Below are positions 43,086 through 52,988 of a stretch of 56,509 bases of DNA, one piece after another; positions within the stretch are counted from its first letter, which is position 1; each line of letters begins with the position of its first letter. Source of the DNA: Halolactibacillus alkaliphilus (GTDB lineage Bacteria; Bacillota; Bacilli; Bacillales; Amphibacillaceae); the NCBI RefSeq assembly GCF_900115465.1, contig NZ_FOWN01000018.1, positions 1 to 56,509 on the forward strand, read 5' to 3'. Position numbers and translations under genes: made by a program. The notes beneath the pieces are model-generated. The model saw only the letters and a list, made by a program, of their open reading frames with translations, was not told where the DNA came from and did not search any database.

Positions 43086-45140
43086 ATGTTTGAAAATATT
43101 ACTGAACCTGTTATCATTGTTGCGGTTGCTATGATCATTTTTTTAGCCACCCCACTACTCATGAAGAAAATCAATTTACCCGGCATTGTCGGGCCGATTC
43201 TTGCAGGCGTTGTGTTAGGACCGAACGGTCTTAATTTACTAGCTAGGGATTCAACCATTGAGTTGCTTGGGACCGTTGGGTTGTTATTTATTATCTTTAT
43301 TGCGGGTCTTGAACTAGACATTGATGGCTTTTTAAAATATCGCCACCGCAGCCTTGTTTTTGGTCTCTTGTCCTTTTTTGGACCGCTCATTTTAGGTTTT
43401 ACTGTCGGGATCTTGTTTCAGTTCTCGGTCGCCGGAAGCTTACTGATTGGATCCATCGTTGGGTCCCACACGTTATTATCTTACCCAATTGCAAGTAAGC
43501 TCGGTTTAACAAAACAAAAAGCTGTCATTACGACCGTCGGAGGCACACTCGTGACAGATGTCTTGGCTATGCTTTTTCTAGCCATCATTTCTGGTATGTC
43601 AGCAGGTGACGTCGGGGTGCAATTTTGGGTAAGGTTACTCGTTTCCACAACGATTTATGTTGGCTTAGTGTTTATCATTATTCCTTCTCTGACAAAACAT
43701 GTGTTTCGCTTGAACGGTCTTGATGGTGCAAGTGAATTTAATTACGTCATGGTCGTCTTATTTGTGAGTGGTTGGATGGCGATGTATGCCGGCCTAGAGC
43801 CGATTATCGGAGCGTTCTTAGCTGGTTTAAGTTTAAACCGTTATATTTTTTCTCAAGGTGCATTAATGAACCGGATTAACTTTACTGCCAACGCCTTATT
43901 TATTCCGTTCTTTCTATTAAGTGTTGGTATGCTAATGAATGTGGCCGCCCTCTTTTCTAGTGTGCGGGCATTGCTGTTAACGCTCTTTATTACCTTTAGT
44001 TTACTCGTTGGTAAGTCAATTGCTGCTTATTTAACGACCCGTTTATTCCATTATTCAAAAGATGAGGCGTGGCTCGTGTTAGGTTTGACGATTCCTCAAG
44101 CAGCTGCAACACTGGCGGCTACCTTGGTCGGATTTGATTTAGAATTGATCAACCAAAATACTGTGAACGCGATTATCATTATGATTCTGATTTCAACCAT
44201 TATTGGACCGTTTTTAACTGAGAAACACGGACGACGCTTATTAAACGACACACCTGTAGAAACCACAGCGAGTAAACGCGCAGAAAGAATCTTAATTCCC
44301 ATGTCCAACCCTACCTCAGTTGAGCCGTTAATGGACTTAGGTTTTCTTGTTAGAGCGTCACTTAAATCAACAGAACCGCTCTATCCACTGAAAGTCGTTA
44401 AAAAACATGCCAAACAAGCCGAACATGACGTGATCGATGCTGAAAAAATGTTAGGCCATGCGATTTTTTATGCCGCTGGCGCTGAAGTACCCGTTCGCCC
44501 GCTAACACGCGTAGGGCTTAATGTCGGCAAAACGATTGAACGCACCATAACTGAGGAAAGCATTACGACCGTTATCTCAGGTTGGAGTGGTACCCCCACA
44601 CAGTCAGAGAAAATGTTTGGTACGATCATTGATAATGTGATTGACCATACGTATATTCGTCACTTGATCGTAAAAGAAGACGAACCGATTCAAATGACTA
44701 AACGACTCGTCGTCATCCTGCCTAAACAAGTAGTCTATAAGCCAGGATTTTCAGATGCTATTCATATTACGAAAAACATCGTCAAACAGTTAAGTTGTAA
44801 AGTTCTTTACGTCGTGATGGATGATGATTTCGAAAAAACAAAACAAGCTATTGAAGCAATCAAACCGGTAAACAATCCTAGCTTCACCCATTTGCCGGAC
44901 TGGTTTTTAGTAGAACGCTATTGCCTTAAATTACCGTCACACGACTTGATTTTAGCCATCAGTGCCCGAAAGGGAACGATTGGCTGGCACCCAAGTCTTG
45001 ATGAATTACCACGTAAATTATCGCTACATTCAACACATAACTTTATCGTTTTTTATCCTTATGAAAACTATGAGTTAGATGTGAGAGGTCAAAGACAAAC
45101 GCCGGTTTCAGTTATTGGCGCACATTACGATGAATCATAA
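43086..45140 (+). CDS. CPA2-family cation:proton antiporter
   Basis: 684 aa. About 12 TM helices fill residues 1-380, with conserved GIVGPILAGVVLGPNGLNLL near the start and VGSHTLLSYPIAS, the antiporter core. Then a soluble region of about 300 residues, perhaps two USP-like lobes, which resembles regulatory tails of some Na+/H+ or K+/H+ antiporters. Ion choice cannot be told from sequence. Divergent from one lipoprotein gene and convergent with its paralogue. Confidence 0.88.
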   Translation: MFENITEPVIIVAVAMIIFLATPLLMKKINLPGIVGPILAGVVLGPNGLNLLARDSTIELLGTVGLLFIIFIAGLELDIDGFLKYRHRSLVFGLLSFFGPLILGFTVGILFQFSVAGSLLIGSIVGSHTLLSYPIASKLGLTKQKAVITTVGGTLVTDVLAMLFLAIISGMSAGDVGVQFWVRLLVSTTIYVGLVFIIIPSLTKHVFRLNGLDGASEFNYVMVVLFVSGWMAMYAGLEPIIGAFLAGLSLNRYIFSQGALMNRINFTANALFIPFFLLSVGMLMNVAALFSSVRALLLTLFITFSLLVGKSIAAYLTTRLFHYSKDEAWLVLGLTIPQAAATLAATLVGFDLELINQNTVNAIIIMILISTIIGPFLTEKHGRRLLNDTPVETTASKRAERILIPMSNPTSVEPLMDLGFLVRASLKSTEPLYPLKVVKKHAKQAEHDVIDAEKMLGHAIFYAAGAEVPVRPLTRVGLNVGKTIERTITEESITTVISGWSGTPTQSEKMFGTIIDNVIDHTYIRHLIVKEDEPIQMTKRLVVILPKQVVYKPGFSDAIHITKNIVKQLSCKVLYVVMDDDFEKTKQAIEAIKPVNNPSFTHLPDWFLVERYCLKLPSHDLILAISARKGTIGWHPSLDELPRKLSLHSTHNFIVFYPYENYELDVRGQRQTPVSVIGAHYDES

Positions 45141-45157
45141 AAAATACCTCCACCCAA

Positions 45158-45191
45158 AAAAGCGCGCTGTGACAAGTCACAGCGCGCTTTT
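45158..45191. terminator. Strong bidirectional terminator
   Basis: Sixteen-bp perfect stem aaaagcgcgctgtgac/gtcacagcgcgctttt, between the antiporter and the convergent lipoprotein gene. Confidence 0.93.
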
Positions 45192-45196
45192 AACTA

Positions 45197-45949
45197 TTAA
45201 ATTTTCTTTTCAATTTCTGCTGAGTCACTAAGTGCCTCGATTTGAACAAGAAACGCTTGTTGAATTTTACTTTGTTGAATTTGCACCTCAATCTGGTCGC
45301 GAACTTCTTCTAGAGCCGGTGCTTCTTCTAGTTGTTCTTTAAGTAAATCATAAAATTCATTAACTTCGGCATCCGTGACAGGCTCAGTGTCAATCACTTC
45401 ATCAATATACACTTGCTGCAACAATTGTTCTTTTAAAGTCAATCTAAAACTTTCTTCTGTAAAAGCAAGTTGCGTTAATGCTTCCTTATACGCGTCTTCA
45501 GATTCAAACTGTGCTTTTGTTTCTTCAATTGCTTCATCAATGTCGGCATCCGAGATAGCAATGCCTTTGGACTCTGCATCTTGTTGTAATAACGTATAAC
45601 TCGTTAACGTTGTCATCGTTTGTTCTTTTAAGAAATCTGTGTCCGTCACATCTTGACCATTTTGCATCATGTAACGTTTTGTATTAAAGTATGAGTCATT
45701 ATACGCTTTACCGTACACTTGTTCACCATTAACAACTAATACAACAGCGTCTTCAGCTGCTTTTTCTTCATCCGTTATCTCTACAACTAACGGTTCATTT
45801 GGTGTTTGTTCTTCATCTAACGCATCTTCTATAGGCGCGTCTGATGGATCTGGCGTATGGGTGTCTTCTGTTTCATCATCGCCACAGGCAATTAAAAAGA
45901 GACTTGTCACCACGAACATAAGGGTTATCTTGAACATCTTCTTTAACAT
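45197..45949 (-). CDS. SurA-N-like lipoprotein (paralogue of the one at 42075)
   Basis: 250 aa. Lipoprotein signal ITLMFVVTSLFLIAC, acidic linker, then a SurA-N-like core with FESEDAYKEALTQLAFTEES, which matches FETDEAYQEALAQLAYTEES of the other copy. No PPIase domain. Its 3' end abuts the strong bidirectional terminator. Confidence 0.8.
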   Translation of the reverse strand: MLKKMFKITLMFVVTSLFLIACGDDETEDTHTPDPSDAPIEDALDEEQTPNEPLVVEITDEEKAAEDAVVLVVNGEQVYGKAYNDSYFNTKRYMMQNGQDVTDTDFLKEQTMTTLTSYTLLQQDAESKGIAISDADIDEAIEETKAQFESEDAYKEALTQLAFTEESFRLTLKEQLLQQVYIDEVIDTEPVTDAEVNEFYDLLKEQLEEAPALEEVRDQIEVQIQQSKIQQAFLVQIEALSDSAEIEKKI

Positions 45950-46082
45950 CTATTAATCATTCCTTAAAATATATTCATGATCGCGTTTAAAATAACACAT
46001 CACTTTTACCATTAGAACACGTTTACAACCGCTTTGGCAAGTGATTCATTTTAAAAGTCGCTATAGAAAAAATGAAAAAAGA

Positions 46083-46107
46083 AAAACAGATCACGAGGTG
46101 ATCTGTA
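46083..46107 (-). terminator. Terminator after ydjO
   Basis: Nine-bp perfect stem acagatcac/gtgatctgt with T-rich sequence on the minus side. Confidence 0.85.
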
Positions 46108-46126
46108 AAGCAAGGTATTAAAACAA

Positions 46127-46309
46127 TTATGATAGCTTCGGTAATACTCTCGTATCTTCTTTCATGTCGGATCCACATAATGGACACGTTGGTTTTTCAT
46201 CAAAACTATAGTCAAGACGCATAAAGCCTTGACAGTCATCATTCGTACACGACCAGACTTTTGTTTCTACCTCTTCTACTGGTTCACGACGGTTATTATA
46301 ATAAGCCAT
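46127..46309 (-). CDS. ydjO: YdjO-like cold-inducible small zinc protein
   Basis: 60 aa. It starts MAYYNNRREPVEEVETKVWS and has two cysteine pairs, CTNDDCQ and CPLCGSDM, and ends TRVLPKLS. This is the pattern of B. subtilis YdjO, a small cold-inducible protein likely to bind zinc. Its function is unknown. A single gene closed by its own terminator. Confidence 0.85.
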   Translation of the reverse strand: MAYYNNRREPVEEVETKVWSCTNDDCQGFMRLDYSFDEKPTCPLCGSDMKEDTRVLPKLS

Positions 46310-46447
46310 TTACACTTCCCCTTTCTTGGGTTTAACTTCTATTATACGCTTCTTTTCAGATTATTTCAAAAGAAGTTTTAATCCGTCCAATTTTAACTAA
46401 AAAATAGTCCTTTTTACCGATGAAAAATCCTTGGTGATATCATATAA

Positions 46448-46461
46448 TGAAAACGGTTACA
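46448..46461. promoter_or_regulatory. Perfect cre (CcpA) site over a -10 element
   Basis: TGAAAACGGTTACA matches TGWAANCGNTNWCA at all 14 positions. It starts at the last base of a TATAAT (46443-46448) on the plus strand. The -35 is poor. Confidence 0.75.
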
Positions 46462-46583
46462 ATTTTGGAATAGATACTTCCTTTACGACTTAACTGCGGT
46501 TACACGTCAAGCGAAGTAGCGTATTTTTCAAATTAGATTGTCCCCCTTATTGGCACCCAATCACGTCATTGGGTGTATTTTTT
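46455..46583 (+). ncRNA. Candidate CcpA-controlled small RNA or attenuated leader
   Basis: Between the cre site and a strong terminator (stem cacccaat/attgggtg at about 46554-46575, then T8) lie about 100 bases with no plausible gene. A C-rich stretch tgtcccccttat just before the terminator could pair with G-rich ribosome-binding sites. It may be a CcpA-repressed regulatory RNA, or the leader of the reductase gene with an attenuator. Neither is established. Confidence 0.45.
46554..46583 (+). terminator. Terminator upstream of the aldo/keto reductase gene
   Basis: Stem cacccaat/attgggtg with a six-base loop, then tattttttttg. It points along the plus strand, 68 bp before the reductase ATG. 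Confidence 0.85.
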
Positions 46584-46650
46584 TTGCATCTAGAACGATT
46601 TTTTACTACACTTAACGGATAAGAGCAATTTACGAGAGGAGTAACTAAAT

Positions 46651-47541
46651 ATGAAATACCGGACATTAGGTCAGACTAGTTTGGACGTATCTGTCATTGG
46701 CGTCGGCACATGGCAATTTGGTGGTGAATGGGGAAAAGATTTCACCCAAAAAGAAGTGGATGATATTCTTTTTACCGCAAAAGAAACCGGGATTAACTTC
46801 CTTGATACTGCGGAATGTTATGGTGATCATTTATCTGAAACGTTTATTGGTGACTTTCTTTTGCGAGATCAACGCGAAGATTGGGTTGTTGCGACAAAAT
46901 TCGGGCACCATTTCCATCATAACTTTGAGCGTACACGTCACGTGAGTGCTGACGCTGTGTTAAAACAACTCGATGAGTCTCTAAAGGCACTAAAGACAGA
47001 CTACATCGATTTGTACCAAGCGCATTCATTAACCGATCGCGAGTTCGACAATGATGATTTATGGACCATGTTAGATAAACAAAAACAACGGGGTAAGATC
47101 AAACATATTGGTCTCTCACTCCAAAATGATCCGAGTATTAATCAAGCAGAAAAAGCATCCTCAGTTGGCGTCGAAGCTTTTCAATTGATCTACAATCGCC
47201 TCACACGTAATGTAGAAAAAACCATTTTCCCTATCGCCGAAAAAGACCATCATGGGATCCTTGCGCGCGTCCCGCTTGCGAGCGGTTATTTAACGGGTAA
47301 ATATAAAGCAGGCGATACATTTGACTCAAACGATGTTCGTTCTCGTCATGATAAAGAAGAACAACTAAAAAAACTCCACGACGTATCACGTATATTAAAA
47401 GAAGAAGTGCCCGTTGGCATTGATATGGCGACGTGGGCACTCAGTTGGTGCTTAAAAAATGCGGCCATCACAACAGTGATTCCAGGTTGTAAATCACCTG
47501 AACAAGTGAGAAAAAATGCCGAAGCAGCGGCGTTGTTATAG
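46651..47541 (+). CDS. Aldo/keto reductase
   Basis: 296 aa TIM-barrel oxidoreductase. The family opening YRTLGQTSLDVSVIGVGTWQ and the catalytic Asp-Tyr pair in FLDTAECYGDHLSE are present, with Lys in VVATKFG and His in YQAHS. It uses NAD(P)H to reduce carbonyls; the substrate is unknown. RBS gagaggag precedes the ATG. No strong promoter was seen between the upstream terminator and the gene, so expression may depend on read-through. Confidence 0.9.
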   Translation: MKYRTLGQTSLDVSVIGVGTWQFGGEWGKDFTQKEVDDILFTAKETGINFLDTAECYGDHLSETFIGDFLLRDQREDWVVATKFGHHFHHNFERTRHVSADAVLKQLDESLKALKTDYIDLYQAHSLTDREFDNDDLWTMLDKQKQRGKIKHIGLSLQNDPSINQAEKASSVGVEAFQLIYNRLTRNVEKTIFPIAEKDHHGILARVPLASGYLTGKYKAGDTFDSNDVRSRHDKEEQLKKLHDVSRILKEEVPVGIDMATWALSWCLKNAAITTVIPGCKSPEQVRKNAEAAALL

Positions 47542-47553
47542 ACATTTTTAAGT

Positions 47554-47589
47554 AAAGACCACTTACATCAGGAAGCGTAAGTGGCCTTT
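47554..47589. terminator. Bidirectional terminator between the reductase and glpK
   Basis: Stem aaagaccacttac/gtaagtggccttt with a ten-base loop. Confidence 0.85.
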
Positions 47590-47663
47590 AGTGTCTCTTT
47601 TATCGTTTTAGAGCGAGAAAACACCTTCCTCAAATATTCGTTAGAATGTTAAGTGGGAGGAGT

Positions 47664-49172
<1,509 letters not shown>

Positions 49173-49281
49173 TTACTTATCACCCCTATCTTATAATTCA
49201 TGCTTGTTTCATTTTCACTTGACATGTCCTTTTATACACGCATCAGGCAGGTTATGCCAGATTGCGCGATTTCCTTATGAC

Positions 49282-49336
49282 AAAGAAAAAAATACCTGTA
49301 CATCTAAAGACGTCTTAATGACGTCTTATGTACAGG
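49282..49336 (-). promoter_or_regulatory. Terminator in the glpK leader (attenuator, likely GlpP-controlled)
   Basis: On the minus strand a long stem cctgtacat/atgtacagg (49295-49303, 49328-49336) encloses a second stem aagacgtc/gacgtctt, followed by a T-rich run. It sits 110 bp before the glpK start and downstream of its promoter. In Bacillus, glycerol genes are controlled by GlpP antitermination at such a leader; the same is inferred here. Confidence 0.75.
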
Positions 49337-49377
49337 CCAATACTTGCGAAGGGATGCAGCTCGCTTGCTACAAGATT

Positions 49378-49406
49378 ATCATACCCAATTTTGTAAGCGT
49401 TATCAA
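49378..49406 (-). promoter_or_regulatory. SigA promoter of glpK
   Basis: Minus-strand TTGATA (49401-49406), 17 nt, TATGAT (49378-49383). A good housekeeping promoter; the cre site overlaps its -35. Confidence 0.8.
49392..49405. promoter_or_regulatory. Perfect cre (CcpA) site of glpK
   Basis: TGTAAGCGTTATCA fits the cre consensus at all 14 positions and overlaps the -35 of the glpK promoter. Confidence 0.82.
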
Positions 49407-49662
49407 TAGTTTTTTTACTTTTTTTAAAAGTGTTTTTACTTTTTTAAAACTTCGTTAACTAAAGGTTGATAAAACAGGCTTTTCTCACTTCCTTTAAAGG
49501 AAGAATTGTTCATTTTAGTCGCTTTCCTCCTATATCAATGCTGAAATTCATCATCCATCTATCTCATTTCGATATTAATTCGTGGTTTTCATTAAAATTT
49601 TCATGGCAATATAGCATGATAACGGTTTAATTCCTTAAAATTTACATACTTTTCAGTTATTT

Positions 49663-49690
49663 TTGCAAATTTCTCGTGTTATGATAAAAT
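49663..49690 (+). promoter_or_regulatory. Probable promoter of the PEP carboxylase gene
   Basis: TTGCAA (49663-49668), 16 nt, TAAAAT (49685-49690), about 105 bp before the ATG. Confidence 0.5.
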
Positions 49691-49799
49691 ATAGTCACCA
49701 TATTAAAGAGTGAGGTTAACAATCCACGCGAATGATACATATGGTCTTCGTTGATCACTGATGTGACATCAATATAAAATCTTGAAAGGAAGTGATTCA

Positions 49800-52553
49800 A
49801 TGCATCAACAACAAACCAAAGGAAACATTACGCTGAATCAAGACGTCGCTTATTTAAACGACATCCTTGATAGTGTCTTGTTTAATGAAGGTGGAGAAGA
49901 ATTACTAGAGACAGTGAAATATTTCCGTAAGCTATCAAAAGCTTTGAGGGATGAGGCGTCTCCTAGTAACTTTGATCAACTTAATCAAGAAATTATGCAA
50001 CTGGCACCCGAGCTTAGAAACAAAGTCATTCGTGCTTTTAGTGTTAACCTTCAACTTTATAACATTGCTGAACAAAACTACCGCATCCGTCGTCGGAGAG
50101 AATACCAAATGGAAGATGACACCATCATCCAACCACGTTCTCTAGAAGCAGGTGTCAATAAGTTATTCGATCATGATATCTCTATTGACCAAGTCGAAAA
50201 AGCGCTAGAAGATTTATCACTTGAACTTGTGATTACCGCACACCCAACCGAAGCGACACGCCGGACGATGTTACGGATTCACCAACGCATTGCTGATCTC
50301 TTAAAACAATGGGAGTTTTCTTATACACGTTATGATAAGAAAGTGATTCAAGAAGAAATTGAAACAGAGATGACAATTCTTTGGCAAACAGCAGAGATTC
50401 GCGAGAAGAAACCTTCAGTTATGAAGGAAGTCTCTAATGGGCTATATTTCTTTGATAAAGTGCTATTTAATGTCTTACCTGTTTTACACCAAGACTTAGA
50501 AGATTTACTGTATGATAAATACAGTCATCGTTTCCACGTGCCTGCCTTTTTACGGTTTGGTTCATGGATAGGTGGAGATCGTGACGGTAACCCTAACGTG
50601 ACCGCTAAGATAACCTATAAAACATTAAAAGAACAACGTAGTCTTGTCTTAACGAAATACATGGAATCTATTGATAAGCTTAAAGAAAAACTGAGCCAAT
50701 CAGTAAAGAAAGTCGCAGTAAGTGATGCGTTGATTGCATCTATTAAAAATGATCGCGATGAATTAAACTATCGCGGCTGGCATAAAGAAGATGAGGTTTA
50801 CCGTGTCAAGTTAGGCATGGTCATGCGCCGTTTAAAATTGACAGCTGAAGATAAGCCTGGTGCTTATGTTGATGCGCATGCACTTTCTGAGGACTTATTG
50901 CTTATTCAAGATTCCCTTGAAAATCATCAACCAAAAAATAACCCTATTAAACTATTACGCCACATTATTCGCCAAGTACAAATCTTCGGCTTCCACTTAG
51001 CGACACTTGACGTGCGTAATCATAGTGGCGAACATGAGTCAACGATCACTGAGATCTTGCATCAAGTTGGTATCAGTGATGACTATAAATCGCTTTCTGA
51101 GTCTCAAAAGCAGCAAGTCTTAATTAATGTCTTAAAAGACCCGCGTCCACTTATCTCAATTTATGATGAGTTTAGTGTGAGTTCACAGGAAATGATTGAA
51201 ACATTTAGAACAATTAAAGAAGCAAAAGACACGTTCGGTGAGCGAGCAATTGAAGTCTATCTCATTAGTATGGCAGAAGCTGTGAGTGATGTGTTAGAAG
51301 TATTAGTTCTCGCAAAAGAAGTAGGCCTTTACCGCGTCTATCCTGACGGTCGGGTGAAGAGTCGCTTGCACGTAGCCCCACTACTTGAGACAATTGACGA
51401 CTTAAAAGCTGGCCCTGAAATTATTAAACAACTGTTTAATATCCCTCTTTACCGTAAGCATATTGAAGCGCGCGGTGACTCGCAAGAGATCATGCTTGGT
51501 TACTCTGACGGTTCTAAAGACGGTGGTAACTTAACAGCCAATTGGGAACTTTACAAAGCGCAAGAAGATATTCACTCTGTGGCCTCTTCTTATGGCGTTA
51601 AACTGAAGTTCTTCCATGGTCGCGGTGGTTCACTCGGTCGTGGTGGCGGGCCACTTTACTCAAGTCTATTATCACAACCACCAATCACACTCGGTGACGG
51701 TGTTAAAATCACAGAACAAGGTGAGGTTTTGTCTTCACGTTACTTGATTCCTGATATTGCTTACCGTTCACTTGAACAAGCAACCAGTGTCTTACTTACA
51801 TCTATCGCAGGGATTAAGCAGACAGAAAAACATCGTGACATGCCTTCTAATGAAGCCAAAGATGCGATGGCATTTATTTCTGAAGTGTCATTAAAGAAAT
51901 ATCAAGATCTCGTCTTTAACGATAAAGACTTTTTGAAATACTTCAACCAAGGGACACCACTTAATGAGCTTGGCGCATTAAACATCGGTTCACGTCCAAT
52001 GAAGCGTAAAGGTAGTGATCGCTTTGAAGATTTACGTGCCATTCCATGGGTATTTGCGTGGACACAATCACGTCAACTTATCCCAGCATGGTATGCTGCA
52101 GGTACTGGACTCAAGGCTTATCTTGATGAAACAGGTAACATTCAATTGTTACGAGAGATGTACAAGCAATGGCCATTCTTCCAAGCAACAATCAACAACC
52201 TTCAAATGGCTTTAACAAAAGCCGATTTAGAGATTGCCGATGCTTACACAGATATGATTGAAGACCAAGAAATGGCTAAGCGTATCTTTCAGTCAATTCG
52301 CGATGAACATCAGGTGACTAAAGAGATGGTTTTACAAATCGCCCAACAAGATGATTTAATGGATCACCAACCAAACATTAAAGAATCGGTGCGCTTACGT
52401 AACCCGCTTGTCGATCCACTGAACTTAATTCAAGTGCAATTAGTGAATCGCTTGCGTCAAGTGGAGGAAGGTTCTGAAGAGTTTAACCAACTACTTGCAG
52501 AAGTTCTCCTTACGATCAATGGTATTGCTGCTGGTTTACGTAACACCGGTTGA
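49800..52553 (+). CDS. ppc: Phosphoenolpyruvate carboxylase
   Basis: 917 aa, full length. Active-site motifs are present: LVITAHPTEATRRTMLR near residue 145, FGSWIGGDRDGNPNVT, and FHGRGGSLGRGGGP. The C-terminal NIGSRPMKRKG and AIPWVFAWTQSR are also intact. It carboxylates PEP to oxaloacetate, refilling the TCA cycle. RBS gaaaggaagtg precedes the ATG at 49800; the frame is open a little further upstream. Ends at a strong terminator. Confidence 0.97.
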   Translation: MHQQQTKGNITLNQDVAYLNDILDSVLFNEGGEELLETVKYFRKLSKALRDEASPSNFDQLNQEIMQLAPELRNKVIRAFSVNLQLYNIAEQNYRIRRRREYQMEDDTIIQPRSLEAGVNKLFDHDISIDQVEKALEDLSLELVITAHPTEATRRTMLRIHQRIADLLKQWEFSYTRYDKKVIQEEIETEMTILWQTAEIREKKPSVMKEVSNGLYFFDKVLFNVLPVLHQDLEDLLYDKYSHRFHVPAFLRFGSWIGGDRDGNPNVTAKITYKTLKEQRSLVLTKYMESIDKLKEKLSQSVKKVAVSDALIASIKNDRDELNYRGWHKEDEVYRVKLGMVMRRLKLTAEDKPGAYVDAHALSEDLLLIQDSLENHQPKNNPIKLLRHIIRQVQIFGFHLATLDVRNHSGEHESTITEILHQVGISDDYKSLSESQKQQVLINVLKDPRPLISIYDEFSVSSQEMIETFRTIKEAKDTFGERAIEVYLISMAEAVSDVLEVLVLAKEVGLYRVYPDGRVKSRLHVAPLLETIDDLKAGPEIIKQLFNIPLYRKHIEARGDSQEIMLGYSDGSKDGGNLTANWELYKAQEDIHSVASSYGVKLKFFHGRGGSLGRGGGPLYSSLLSQPPITLGDGVKITEQGEVLSSRYLIPDIAYRSLEQATSVLLTSIAGIKQTEKHRDMPSNEAKDAMAFISEVSLKKYQDLVFNDKDFLKYFNQGTPLNELGALNIGSRPMKRKGSDRFEDLRAIPWVFAWTQSRQLIPAWYAAGTGLKAYLDETGNIQLLREMYKQWPFFQATINNLQMALTKADLEIADAYTDMIEDQEMAKRIFQSIRDEHQVTKEMVLQIAQQDDLMDHQPNIKESVRLRNPLVDPLNLIQVQLVNRLRQVEEGSEEFNQLLAEVLLTINGIAAGLRNTG

Positions 52554-52582
52554 TGCCTATTACAATTCAATTAATTATTTTC

Positions 52583-52616
52583 GCCCCTAAAAGCAAGCAT
52601 GCTTTTAGGGGCTTTT
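52583..52616 (+). terminator. Terminator after ppc
   Basis: Perfect 12-bp stem gcccctaaaagc/gcttttaggggc, then ttttc. Confidence 0.93.
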
Positions 52617-52881
52617 CATTTTCGGTCACGTTCAATCAATCACTTCTATATTTACCGTAATACATATCTCCATTTCAAAAAAATCTTGCCAAATGAACCG
52701 GCCTTTCGTTTTTCATCACCGCACTCAGCTCGTTTTTAAGCACCATTTAAATCCGTTGAAATAAGCAGATGAACCTCAGGACGCCCCTTAACTTTTTTGT
52801 TATTCTACTTGTTATACCGTCTTAATAATCGCACTTTTGAATTATTTTGATTTATTTTGAAATAAAATGATGGAAAATGAT

Positions 52882-52910
52882 TGATTTTTGTAAGCGTTTC
52901 AGTTATGATA
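52882..52910 (+). promoter_or_regulatory. SigA promoter of the fructose PTS gene with cre-like element
   Basis: TTGATT (52882-52887), 17 nt, TATGAT (52905-52910). The spacer contains TGTAAGCGTTTCA (52890-52902), a cre-like element one base shorter than consensus. Transcription control by CcpA or a related repressor is likely. The rest of the 435-bp gap (52617-52881) shows nothing clear. Confidence 0.65.
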
Positions 52911-52988
52911 AAAACGTAGTAACAAATGCAGCACTTTTACTTTCATTCTTTTATTATTCAACACTACTTTTTTAGGAGGTTAAGACAG

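Noticed and set aside
49204-49458. Plus-strand 84-codon frame
   Set aside because: It covers the glpK promoter, cre site and leader hairpin in antisense and has no RBS.
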